64,000 nt of DNA, taken from positions 28,148,932 to 28,212,931 of the forward strand of contig NC_134950.1 of the NCBI RefSeq assembly GCF_965638725.1. The letters run 5' to 3'. The notes under the pieces are model-generated. The model saw only the letters and a list, made by a program, of their open reading frames with translations, did not search any database and was not told the origin of the DNA. A program made the position numbers and the translations under genes. Shown here one piece after another: positions 26,174 to 36,304 of the stretch. This stretch comes from Aptenodytes patagonicus. Its lineage: Eukaryota; Chordata; Aves; Sphenisciformes; Spheniscidae. Each line of letters begins with the position of its first letter. The stretch's first letter is position 1.

Positions 26174-27186
26174 CTGAAGGTGCATTTTGCATCATTTTTA
26201 ATGTACTATTGTCAGTTACAAATTTTTTTTTAAACCTCTTGGTGTAAATGAAATCAAAGATCTTGTGTCAGTGCTGTGTGAGAAACAAAGAATAAGTTCT
26301 GACAGATGGGCAAATGGCTTTAGAGATCTTTGCTAAGTTTCTTTTAAAATTTAATTATAGACATTTCAGGAATTACTTTTCTATTTAATATTATATCCTA
26401 ATTATGCCTTCCTATTTAAGGTGATGGTTTTAATTAGCTAAAATAAATTTTAGCCCACAAAATGTATTTTATTTATGCATCTTATGCATAAGTAATTATG
26501 CATAAGAAATTCTGCTAAAAAAATTAAGCTTACACATTTACCAGATATCCTGTTTGTTCTCTTCTTGGCCTGTTTACTTAGCTTCTAGTTTAATAGTAGT
26601 CAGCAGTTCTCAGCTCTTTTTACAGTGCACAGTACAGGGTTGGAGTTTTTCCCCTTACTAAAATGCATATTTGATTACAGTCCATGAAATTATCTTTTAT
26701 AAGTGCTCTGATCTGGAAAATATTGCATACCAATGCAGTTGAAATTTATAAAGACTATTTCAAGACTCTTAAATCATGTAACATTTGTTATCAGTTTTGG
26801 AGAGCCCACTCTTTGAAGGTAATACCTCAGTTTGTGCATCTGACAAACTTTGATGTTACATGAATCACTGTGATATATACCATACATTGTGTGAAGTAAG
26901 TGAGAATACAAGAAAGCTTCTACTGAGACCTGGTTTCACCTGTTGTACAAATAGGCTATCTTGTGTGTTCTTCTTAAAATACATAAATAAATCTTGCAGG
27001 GAAAAGACACTGGGTTTCATACACAGGATCTAATGGAGACTTCATAATCAAATGTATTTACTAAGCAATAGTTTTTGAATTTAGCCTGCTTTGTCTTATT
27101 TTTAGATTAAGGCTCTTAGAGTTGGCCAGGGAACTCAAACTGTGCAAAAAAACCACTATTAGTAAAATTAGTAAAATTATGTTGGT

Positions 27187-27480
27187 TGGTGTGTAGCAGG
27201 CACGCACCACAACGTGCCCCACATAGACCACCCCTCTGATCCTGACCCATAAGCTCTGAAAAGACCTGTCACCTGTCCCACAGCCAAGCGCTAAGCTAAA
27301 CCTCTCCTCCTCACCTTCCCAGCCTGTCCTTCCTAAAGAGCCTGTATCCATCCAATGCACCACTCCAGTCACGCAAGCTATTCCACATTTCTTTTTATTC
27401 CCAATGATGTCCTAGATCTGCAACAGTCCACAGACTTCCAGCTCCAGTGCCAAAACTCTGTAGCTAAGAAGTTTTTTCTG
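27187..27480 (-). mobile_element. Old CR1 endonuclease-domain fragment, minus orientation
   Basis: Translating the minus strand with frame changes gives diverged CR1 ORF2 endonuclease segments in the right order: a DIIG-like block, then LDGYRLFRKDRLGR, then SLWVRIRG and ACYTPTN. The same region of the neighbouring younger copy reads CLWVRMRG and VCYRPPN. It contains frameshifts and stops. It abuts the plus-strand CR1 copy beginning near 27490, giving a head-to-head arrangement. Confidence 0.65.
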
Positions 27481-27489
27481 AAGGGGCTA

Positions 27490-30103
27490 TCATGTGGGAC
27501 AAGTCTGTGATGATACGGTTGAGTGTTTATGGGTAAGGATGAGGGGGAAGGCCAACGAGGCAGATATCCTGCTGGGAGTCTGTTATAGACCACCCAACCA
27601 GGATGAAGGGGCGGATGAAGCGTTCTACAAGCGGCTGGCAGAAGTCTCACAATCACTGGCCCTTGTTCTCGTGGGGGACTTCAACTTCCCGGACGTCTGC
27701 TGGAAATACAACACGGCAGAGAGGAAGCAGTCTAGGAGGTTCCTGGAGTGTGTGGAAGACAACTTCCTGACACAGCTGGTAAGTGAGCCTACCAGGGGAG
27801 GTGCCTCGCTCGACCTGCTGTTTACAAACAGAGAAGGACTGGTGGGAGATGTGGTGGTCGGAGGCCGTCTTGGGCTTAGCGACCATGAAATGGTAGAATT
27901 CTCGATTCTCGGTGAAGTAAGGAGGGGGGCCAGCAAAACCACAACCATGGACTTCCGGAGGGCGGACTTTGGCCTGTTCAGGACACTGGTTGAGAGAGTC
28001 CCTTGGGAGACAGTCCTGAAGGGCAAAGGGGTCCAGGAAGGCTGGACGTTCTTTAAGAAGGAAGTCTTAAAGGCGCAGGAGCAGGCTGTGCCCATACACC
28101 ATAAGAAGAACAGGCGGGGAAGACGACCAGCCTGGCTGAACAGGAAGCTTTTGCTGGGACTCAGGAAAAAAAGGAGAATTTACCACTTGTGGAAGAAGGG
28201 GCAGGCATCTCAAGAAGAGTACAGGGATCTCGTTAGGTCATGCAGAGAGGAAATGAGAAAGGCAAAAGCCCAGCTAGAATGCAATATGGCCCCTGCTGTT
28301 AGAGACAACAAAAAATGTTTTTACAAATATATTAATGACAAGAAGAGAGCCAAGGAGAATCTCCATCCTTTATTGGATGCGGGGGGGAACATTGTCACTG
28401 AGGATGAGGAAAAGGCTGAGGTACTTAATGCCTTCTTTGCCTCAGTCTTTAACAGGCAGATCAGTTATCCTCAGGGTACTCAGCCCCCTGAGCTGGAAGA
28501 CAGGGATGACGAGCAGGATAAACCCCCCATAATCCAAGAGGAAGCAGTCAATGACCTGCTACGCCACCTGGACACTCACAAGTCTATGGGGCCTGATGGG
28601 ATCCACCCGAGAGTGCTGAGGGAGCTGGTGGAGGAGCTCGCCAAGCCACTCTCCATCATTTATCAGCAGTCCTGGTTAACGGGGGAGGTCCCAGACGACT
28701 GGAGGCTTGCCAATGTGACACCCATCTACAAGAAGGGCTGGAAGGAGGATCCGGGGAACTACAGGCCTGTCAGCCTGACCTCGGTGCCGGGGAAGATTAT
28801 GGAGCGGTTCATCTTGAGGGCGCTCACAAGGCATGTGCGGGACAACCAGGGGATCAGTCCCAGCCAGCACGGGTTCATGAGAGGCAGGTCCTGCTTGACC
28901 AACCTGATCTCCTTCTATGACCAGGTGACCCGCCTAGTGGACGAGGGAAAGGCTGTGGATGTGGTCTACCTGGACTTCTTGACACCGTCTCCCACAGCAT
29001 TCTCCTCGAGAAGCTGGCGGCTCACGGCTTAGACAGGTGTACTCTGCGCTGGGTCAAAAACTGGCTGGACGGCCGGGCCCAGAGAGTTGTGGTGAATGGA
29101 GTTCAATCCAGTTGGCGGCCGGTCACGAGCGGTGTTCCCCAGGGCTCAGTACTGGGGCCGGTCTTGTTCAATATCTTTATCAATGATCTGGAGGAGGGGA
29201 TCGAATGCACCCTCAGTAAGTTTGCAGACGACACCAAGTTGGGCGGGAGTGTTGATCTGCTGGAGGGTAGGAAGGCTCTGCAGAGGGACCTGGACAGGCT
29301 GGATCGATGGGCCGAGGCCAACTGTATGAGGTTCAACAAGGCCAAGTGCCGGGTCCTGCACTTGGGCCACAACAACCCCATGCAGCGCTACAGGCTTGGG
29401 GAAGAGTGGCTGGAAAGCTGCCTGGCGGAAAAGGACCTGGGGGCATTAGTCAACAGCCGGCTGAACATGAGCCGGCAGTGTGCCCAGGCGGCCAAGAAGG
29501 CCAATGGCATCCTGGCCTGTATCAGAAATAGCGTGGCCAGCAGGAGTAGGGAAGTGATCGTGCCCCTGTACTCGGCCCTGGTGAGGCCGCACCTCGAATA
29601 CTGTGTTCCGTTTTGGGCCCCTCACTACAAGAAGGACGTCGAGGTGCTGGAGCGTGTCCAGAGAAGGGCAACGAAGCTGGTGAGGGGTCTGGAGAACAAG
29701 TCTTATGAGGAGCGGCTGAGGGAACTGGGGTTGTTTAGCCTGGAGAAAAGGAGGCTGAGGGGAGACCTCATCGCTCTCTACAACTACCTGAGAGGAGGTT
29801 GTAGCGAGGTGGGTGTCGGTCTCTTCTCCCAAGTAACTAGCGATAGGACGAGAGGAAATGGCCTCAAGTTGCGCCAGGGGAGGTTTAGATTGGACATGAG
29901 GAAAAATTTCTTTACTGAAAGAGTGGTTAAACATTGGACCAGGCTGCCCAGGGAAGTGGTTGAGTCCCCATCCCTGGAAGTATTTAAAAGACGTGTAGAT
30001 GAGGCGCTTAGGGACATGGTTTAGTGGGCATGGTGGTGTTGGGTTGACGGTTGGACTCGATGATCTTGGAGGTCTTTTCCAACCTTAATGATTCTATGAT
30101 TCT
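27490..30103 (+). pseudogene. CR1 retrotransposon, 5'-truncated, ORF2 broken by a 10-bp deletion
   Basis: CR1 ORF2 encodes an apurinic-type endonuclease followed by reverse transcriptase, which together copy the element by target-primed reverse transcription. The frame opens at about 27494. Endonuclease motifs seen are LVGDFNFPDVCW (near 27660-27710) and LSDHEMVEF (near 27875-27903). RT blocks include [38 protein letters not shown] and the catalytic FADD at about 29222. Compared with the copy at 55.2-57.0 kb, ten bases are missing after CTGGACTTC near 28978. This removes part of RT motif A and shifts the frame, which ends at 29032, and the correct frame resumes by 29089 and runs to 30024. The 3' end is the standard GATTCTATGATTCT tail at 30090-30103. 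The 5' region of the element is missing. Confidence 0.93.
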
Positions 30104-31831
30104 AAGTCAGCACATATCCTACAACGTAGAAGATATATTGGTATACAGATTTTAAATACACAGTTTTCTCAATACGCCCACATAGTGCCCAAATGTCCCA
30201 GTTCAATTATTACCTAATTCAGGAAAGCAATCTGTGTCCTTCCTGTTCCCCCTCAAGACCCCCACCATTAAAGGCACTTTTTTAAATTAAAAAAAAAAAG
30301 TGAACAGCTCTACTCCTACACACAGCATCAAGGATGTTTCACAAAAAATGTTGGAAGCTCAAAATGGTCTAACTAGAAAAAGACCCTTATCATAATTTTT
30401 GTAACGTGTCCTTGCACTAGAGGGGGAATATCACTTGTTATGTCAGGAAAAGCTACCATTCTTTTAGAAATAACAGAATTTGTAAAACCTGAGTACACTA
30501 GCAGAGGTGTGACAACCAGTTTCTTTATTACAAACAAACAAAACTTTTACTTGATTGTCACAACTAAAACATAAAAACTAAAATGTAAACGTTTGGAATA
30601 TCACCAGGGTAATTTTCCTTAAGAATCTTTTCATTATTGTTTTTACTCAACAGCACAGTTTTTCAAGTTGGATTTAAAGCATTCTTTCATTACATTCTCC
30701 AGCTTCTTGTCCCATGTAGGTTTTGTCAAAGATCTCCAAGTCGACTCTCAGTCTGCAGTTGTCTGCAAAAATTGTGATAAAATGTTCAGAAGCAGATGGA
30801 TGACACGCTCAAGCAGCAGATCAAGCAGACAGCAGATACTGCAACTAAATCAGCAACATGAAACACAATATGGCAAATACTGATAAATACATCAGAGATT
30901 AAAATAAGTTAAAGTTTTTAAAATCCATTGAAGTAATCTGCAGTTCTACCAACCAGTGAAGAAGGTGCAATGAAGGCTGCCAGTGAAGCTACAAAACAGC
31001 TCTTTCCGGGAACTCACCAAACCCTGAACATTTGAGACTGCTGGTTATACAGTGCAATTCTTCAGAAGCACGAGGTGTAAAGACACAGACAAGTAAGACC
31101 TGTGCAAAGATGTATATTGATATTTTTCATATTATTAAGTAAATTATGAGCTAGAAAAAGCAGCAAATGTTTACCTCTTTTCTTTCCCTTTCAGAAACAT
31201 ATTTTAGTATAAGAACAGATCCCACGAAGTCACACGCAATCCATCTGTCTTTTGTTTCTGGAGAACAGGCTACTAGCTTGATTGCCATCTCTCTGCTTGG
31301 CTACTCCTATAGCTATTCTAGCCCTCATGTTAGTATTCTCTCTCGACCCACTGTTCTTAGCCCAGATATTTTTGTGCATTTCATTCAGGTATCCCCAGTT
31401 AGCATCAACTTTCCCTATTCTGCTTCTGGCTTTTTGTGCTCCAACGTTCTGCATACAGCTAAAAGAAAAAATGGTTCTTCATTAGATATGCCATCTTCTG
31501 TCCCTTGCTCTTTCCCAACTCAATGGAGCCTTATTACGATTTAACAATGAACTATTGCCTATTTATACTGCTGAGGTTTTATTCATATTTTGAGTTTTAT
31601 AGAATACATATGTATATAAGGAAGAATTATTAGTTTAAAATCTCCATGTCCTTAGTTTCCTGGAAAGAGTATTCAAATACCTTCCAGAATGCAATTACTG
31701 AAGTGCATCTTCATGACTTATGTAATAATTTCAAAAAAAGATACCTTGCTCAGATGTTTTCAGAAGACAACATTATTCTTCAAAAGGAAAAAAAAAAAAA
31801 GCTTTAAAAAAAATAAAATAGCATTACTCAC
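30104..31831. other. Presumed LRRC69 intron
   Basis: No confident gene. On the minus strand, TTTTTCTTTTAG near 31457-31468 is a strong acceptor followed by a 75-codon open frame to about 31230. In another frame the lower part reads WIACDFVG and ends at a donor-like GAG|GTAAAC near 31172. A further 30-codon frame after TTTTTGCAG lies at about 30680-30770. None matches LRRC69 or any family I know. Confidence 0.3.
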
Positions 31832-32057
31832 ACCTGGAAGGTTAAGTTTGTTTCTGGACAAACACAGCATCTTCAGACTGTTCATGTATCTAATCTCTTC
31901 AGATATCATGACAAAATATTTGCAGGACTGATGAAGTTCAGGGAGCCTTTGCAGAAAATGTAGCTCCCTAGGAATATTTTTTTATCTTCTTACTATTTAA
32001 GCTTATGCACTCCAATTCTTCTAATTTGTGAAGAGGATAAAGCTTTTGAATTGACAC
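31832..32057 (-). pseudogene. LRRC69: LRRC69 leucine-rich-repeat exon with a frameshift
   Basis: Two reading frames on the minus strand join to give about three leucine-rich repeats collinear with vertebrate LRRC69. The first frame reads HKLEELECISLNSKKIK. The second, offset by one base, reads IPRELHFLQRLPEL, then SEEIRYMNSLKML and CLSRNKLNLPG, then a donor (GTGAGTAATG) at 31831. Human LRRC69 has SINYNQLASIPREL and PEEIKFLKKLQKL at the same spacing. The two frames are separated by an A7 run (T7 on plus, 31977-31983). One base fewer would restore register, and as written a TAG follows at once. Leucines and asparagines are lost in the middle repeat. LRRC69 sits between OTUD6B and SLC26A7 in human, and this is that position and strand. 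A true inactivated gene or an assembly indel are both possible. Confidence 0.75.
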
Positions 32058-33382
32058 CTTGATGTATTTGTTTAATCTGGAACATAGAGACTACTTTATT
32101 TTGAATTTTACCAAACTTTTTTTTGTGTGTGAACAATTCTTTTTATGATATACCTGTTTATAATATATGGAGGCAATTCCTAACGATTTTAGTTGTATTC
32201 AAAATTACGTATATCATATGCCTCTAGTGATTAATCATAACTCATCTGCTGCTTTTATTAGTCTCTCAAAACAAAGGAATTGGTGGGTTAGTGCTCTTAC
32301 TGGAGCCAAGAAAAGCACAGAAAATGCCTTCTACATTTCAGATGCTATTTTTAAGTCTGCTCAGCTACTTACATAATTAAGTAATCAACATGGGCTGCTT
32401 GTCATTCATAAATACATCCCAGGAGATCAGCTGGGAGATAGAGGAGGGCAGGTTGTGTCTTGAGGACTAAAAATAAGAAGTTGTACTTCCAACAATTCCA
32501 TGGTCTATGAAAGACGGTGGCCCAAAGTGTTGTCTTGTCTACCCAAATGATGCAGATGGGACATTCTGACATCCACAGCCTTTGGGTTATCTCTGGGGCA
32601 TTCAGCATTCACTCCTTTGGCATGAAGGCTGTTGCACCGCTGAAGGTGCCACTTATCCAGCACACCTATGCAGTATGTCTGATCAAGACCTCCTAGAACA
32701 TACACTACGGCTTGTCTGCACTGTGACCGTATCGTCTACGAAAGAGATGCTGCTTATCTCCGCTTACTCAACTGTCCCATCAGTAAATACATAAGCTGCA
32801 AGGCGACCAGCGCTGGTGAAAGAGGAAGGTTGGAGAACCGGGCAAAATCCATAGCCCAGTACCAACTGCAAGAGGCAGTGCCCCTACCCCATCTGCCGCC
32901 AGCACATTTAGCTACGGTAACTCTCACTTTCATAATTCATAACAATATTACACTCGAGCATAACACCGCAGAGACGGGGCCACCATCCCACAGCATCAGA
33001 TCCGCCCAGTCACACCACTGCCAACACCTCTTACTCCTCAAGACAGAGCAGGAGCAGGGGGGATGTGCTCTGCATAGACCTGAAATTCCAGCCTTGTTTT
33101 TTTCCTGGGGCCTGTCACAGGTCCTGTTGAACTGCCTGTTAAAAAGAGGAGACGGGAAGGACCGAGAATGGACAGGAAGCAAAAAGTGCCTCCAGTGGCA
33201 ATTTTGCCTCGAGGCAAGTTAGTTGTGAAACAAATTCAGCTTTGGTGTAGTATTTTAATATATGTAAACACAACAGGTTATGAGAATTGTACAAATGTGA
33301 CAGGGACGAATGCTAAACGCCGTGTGTGGCTCTGAGATGAGGCGGGCCTGTCCAGCGCCCCGGCCTACCGCCGCCACCGCTT
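32058..33382. other. Presumed upstream LRRC69 intron/5' region
   Basis: The N-terminal LRR exons of LRRC69 should lie on the minus strand in or above this interval, but I could not find them. The region 32400-33200 becomes GC-richer and has overlapping frames on both strands without recognisable homology. Donor-like minus-strand sites (GTAAGTAGC near 32371, GTAAGAGC near 32300) close no meaningful frame. Confidence 0.35.
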
Positions 33383-33396
33383 GTTACCACGGCAAC
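33383..33396. promoter_or_regulatory. RFX X-box palindrome
   Basis: GTTACCACGGCAAC is a full two-half-site match to the X-box (GTNRCC-N(0-3)-RGYAAC) bound by RFX factors, which drive ciliary and sperm-flagellum genes. It sits in a local GC-rich, CpG-containing patch (33320-33500), as expected for a promoter. The first exon candidate at 33502 lies 105 bases downstream on plus, and LRRC69 would lie on the minus side, so it could serve either or both. Confidence 0.6.
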
Positions 33397-33501
33397 AGCC
33401 CAGCACCACCTGACTCCACCCCCAGGGGCACTGTAGCCAGGGGCACATGCCCCATACCACTCCAGGCGTTCCCTGGGGCTTCACGGCCTACCTCTGCACC
33501 C

Positions 33502-33589
33502 ATGGCTTTCGACAACAAGCGAGTTCTTCCCTTTGAGAATATCGTACACAATTTATTGCAGACCACTGGACAGTTTCCCTCCCATTCAC
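33502..33589 (+). CDS. Candidate first coding exon downstream of the X-box
   Basis: An ATG at 33502 with G at +4 opens a frame, MAFDNKRVLPF…, of 29 codons plus one base, ending at a good donor (TTCAC|GTAAGC) at 33590. It begins 105 bases after the X-box. An acceptor (CTCTTCCTACAG) at 35501-35510 followed by a 76-base segment and a donor (CCTTG|GTAAAAG) would continue it in an open frame. I do not recognise the protein. It could be a small ciliary or testis gene, a non-coding transcript's first exon, or chance. Codon use gives no decisive help at this length. Confidence 0.3.
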
Positions 33590-36219
33590 GTAAGCATTCC
33601 TACTGGAAACTGATCTCAATTAATCTTGTACAGAAATTTCCTAACAGCCCTTAAAAGAAACAGTGGCTGAAGAAACGGCTGTCAACGAATTGCAGATAAA
33701 AGCAAGAAAAGCTACTTAAATACACATAAGCTCAAAATAAGTAGTACTGTTTTGCGGTGAAAATGTAACCTGACAAAGACGTTAAAAGCTAAATTCTGAA
33801 AAAAAAAAAAATCTCAGTTTCACTTGGTCATTTTTATGTATGGAGAAGTTCAATAGTATTTTCAAATACAGCTTTTCAGAAGAGTTCAAGTTTAACTACT
33901 AAAACGCTGAGGATAAGTTTTGTCTAGAAACAACTTCATTTCATAAAGAGTGAAGCTTTGTCTGCTCGAATAGGAATAGTCAGTTGCTGGAGAATTCATA
34001 CTACGGTAGGACCCTAAAGCCGTAAAAATTAAATGAGTAAATGTATTAATACTAGGAATTAAGAAGTGAACAATCTAAGTACAAAATAAAAAGTGACCAC
34101 AACAAGATTTGCCACAAATAAACTGATTTATTACTTTTTGGCAAGTCCCATACAGCATGAGCAAGGATCTTTCACTCACTATATTAAAACATTATTTCAC
34201 TTTATACAAATTGTAAACATCTTCAACAGGACAAACTGTTGGTACAGGCGTTCCACGATTCTGGCATCTTTTCTCTGTCAGTTAATCAACCAAGAATGAA
34301 AACCCAATAAACCAAAGAACTTTTTTCACAGGATATCTGTAAAATGCAGCATGTGCATTTCATAGCACGTCAATTCTAAGCAACACAGAGAAGAGTATTT
34401 CTGATTATTATTTTTAGTGAAATTCATAGTGGTATTATGATTAGAGACACTTTTTCCATACTGTTGTATCCAATTTTTTGTTTGAAATTAAAAACATAAT
34501 TTCCTACAATCAAGGTAGTAAACCAAAGTCTACAGTAAGCCAGCTGCTATAAATACAGCTATATTTGCTACACTGTATCAGATAAATAAGGATGTAAAAA
34601 CTCCTGGCCTGGGTAATACTTTGTTTTCTTGGCAGGCACCAGTCTAAAGAAGTCATAATTCAAGTTCTGCTTGTCCAAAGCCCCCTGCTATAATTGCCTG
34701 ATTTTTCCCCCTCCCTCTCTCAAAGTGCTTTAAATCAGACATAATCTGATCCATAAAGTGAACACTTACCTCCTTTTTCTTAAGTAAGAGCAGATTTTTC
34801 TTTCTAATTTGTAAGTCCCAGGAACATCAATCTGCTGGCTAGCTTTACTGAAGGACTACAAGATGCACATTGTTAGCTCGTAATTCTCAAATCAGAGCAA
34901 ATGTGTTTAAACTTGACATGAACCGCTTTTCTCCAAACCAACTCATCAGCACTAAAATACTGACAATTATCATGTTATTGACTAAGGCTTTTTTAAGAAA
35001 AAAAAACCCATCACTTCTATTGTTAAAAAACAATTGCATTACAACTTTGGTTTCAGTACGCTGCTAATTTTGGACTCACATTTACAGTGACTTGAAGACA
35101 AAAATCTACGTTTCTAATGTGAAAAGTCAAGCCATATTAAAAAAACCCCACCCTTCAAGTCTCTGTGCAAGTCTAAGGAACAATGAAAATATACTTAATT
35201 CTTCTGCAGATCGCCTTTAAAGTTACTGACAAAACCCAAGGTGGTTATTTTTACACCTGTATGCAACCAGCTGTTTTAAGCATTATGAAACATCTCACTT
35301 TAGATCATGAAGTGCTTAGATCAGCAGATCCATAAATGATGAGTTCAGATGAGTTTCACTACCTGAAGTGAGGACATTGAGGAGCTTTTTGTTTGTAAGA
35401 TTTCTGTATGATCGAAATGCACAGATGAAAGACTATGAAGGATGAACAGCACAGTTAACTTGCAACAATGTCATGATGTATAGTCATAAACAACAATGCT
35501 CTTCCTACAGATTCAGTACTACGAGCAGCATCAAGTGTTCAGTTCCTATTGTCAACTGCAAAAAAAAGTGAAGTCCTCAAACCTTGGTAAAAGTCTTAGA
35601 TTACTAAGTCTTTTTATTTTAAAGATTGTTCAATTCCTTCAGCCAAGCAAGATATTCTACTACTGGATTTGCCTCCAGCTCTTCTCTCTGCCCAAATAAA
35701 GAAGGGGATCTCTACTACAGTGTTAAAGCTAGATCCTGATAGAACTAAAGAAACACTGTAGAGGATATTCCATCAATCAAAATAAAATCAATTATTTTAA
35801 ATGCCTTAGCTCTTCCATGATCATCAAAATCTGCCAGAAATAACGTAACAGGAACCTTCACGTAACCTTCACTCTTCAGCAGAAATGCAGATTAACCAAA
35901 ACATTTACTACTCGGTATTTTCACGGCAGCATGGGATGAAGGTCTATTAAAAAAAAAATAATTTCTCATCTACACAGCCACCATTTTAGAGAAGGTCTTC
36001 TAAACATGATTAATACCAACAAGTTCAAAATACTGTTGTGTGGTTTTGGTTTGGTTTTAAATCGAGAGCTACTTCTGATTTATAGTCAAACCTTGTAGGT
36101 CTTTTTATCATTTTTAATCCATTCCATGTAGTTTTACTTTCCAGTCTGTCTGGGAATTGTCTGGAGCCCAACACATCAAGATGCAACTGTTATCTATGTG
36201 GATTTATGACTTTTGTATG
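33590..36219. other. Region between the X-box patch and OTUD6B, including the OTUD6B 3' UTR
   Basis: The OTUD6B 3' UTR should run down from 36219 on the minus strand. Possible AATAAA signals on that strand are TTTATT at about 35612-35617 and 34127-34132, and the sequence alone cannot choose between them. A minus-strand donor GGAG|GTAAGTG at about 34763-34770 closes only a 16-codon frame. The plus-strand exon candidate at 35511-35586 lies within the interval. Confidence 0.45.
35511..35586 (+). other. Candidate second exon of the X-box transcript
   Basis: 76 bases run between CTCTTCCTACAG and a GTAAAAG donor. The phase-1 frame inherited from 33502-33589 stays open through it. The phase-0 frame is also open, so openness alone is weak evidence. 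It lies in the plausible antisense overlap with the OTUD6B 3' UTR. Confidence 0.2.
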
Positions 36220-36304
36220 CTAGCTCCCATTTTCAGTAGCAGCGTCTGTTAGAAGTTTTACAGAATTATAATGTTCTCCTAATCCATATGCATGTCTCAT
36301 ATAC
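36220..36304 (-). CDS. OTUD6B: OTUD6B coding exon 7, terminal
   Basis: It follows a poly-T tract with TTTAG. It encodes [18 protein letters not shown], containing the catalytic histidine, and ends TENGS and TAG at 36220-36222. Confidence 0.96.

Noticed and set aside
27625-30017. Antisense frames of 77-162 codons across the CR1 copies
   Set aside because: Shadow frames of the RT coding strand; the same shadows recur in each CR1 copy.
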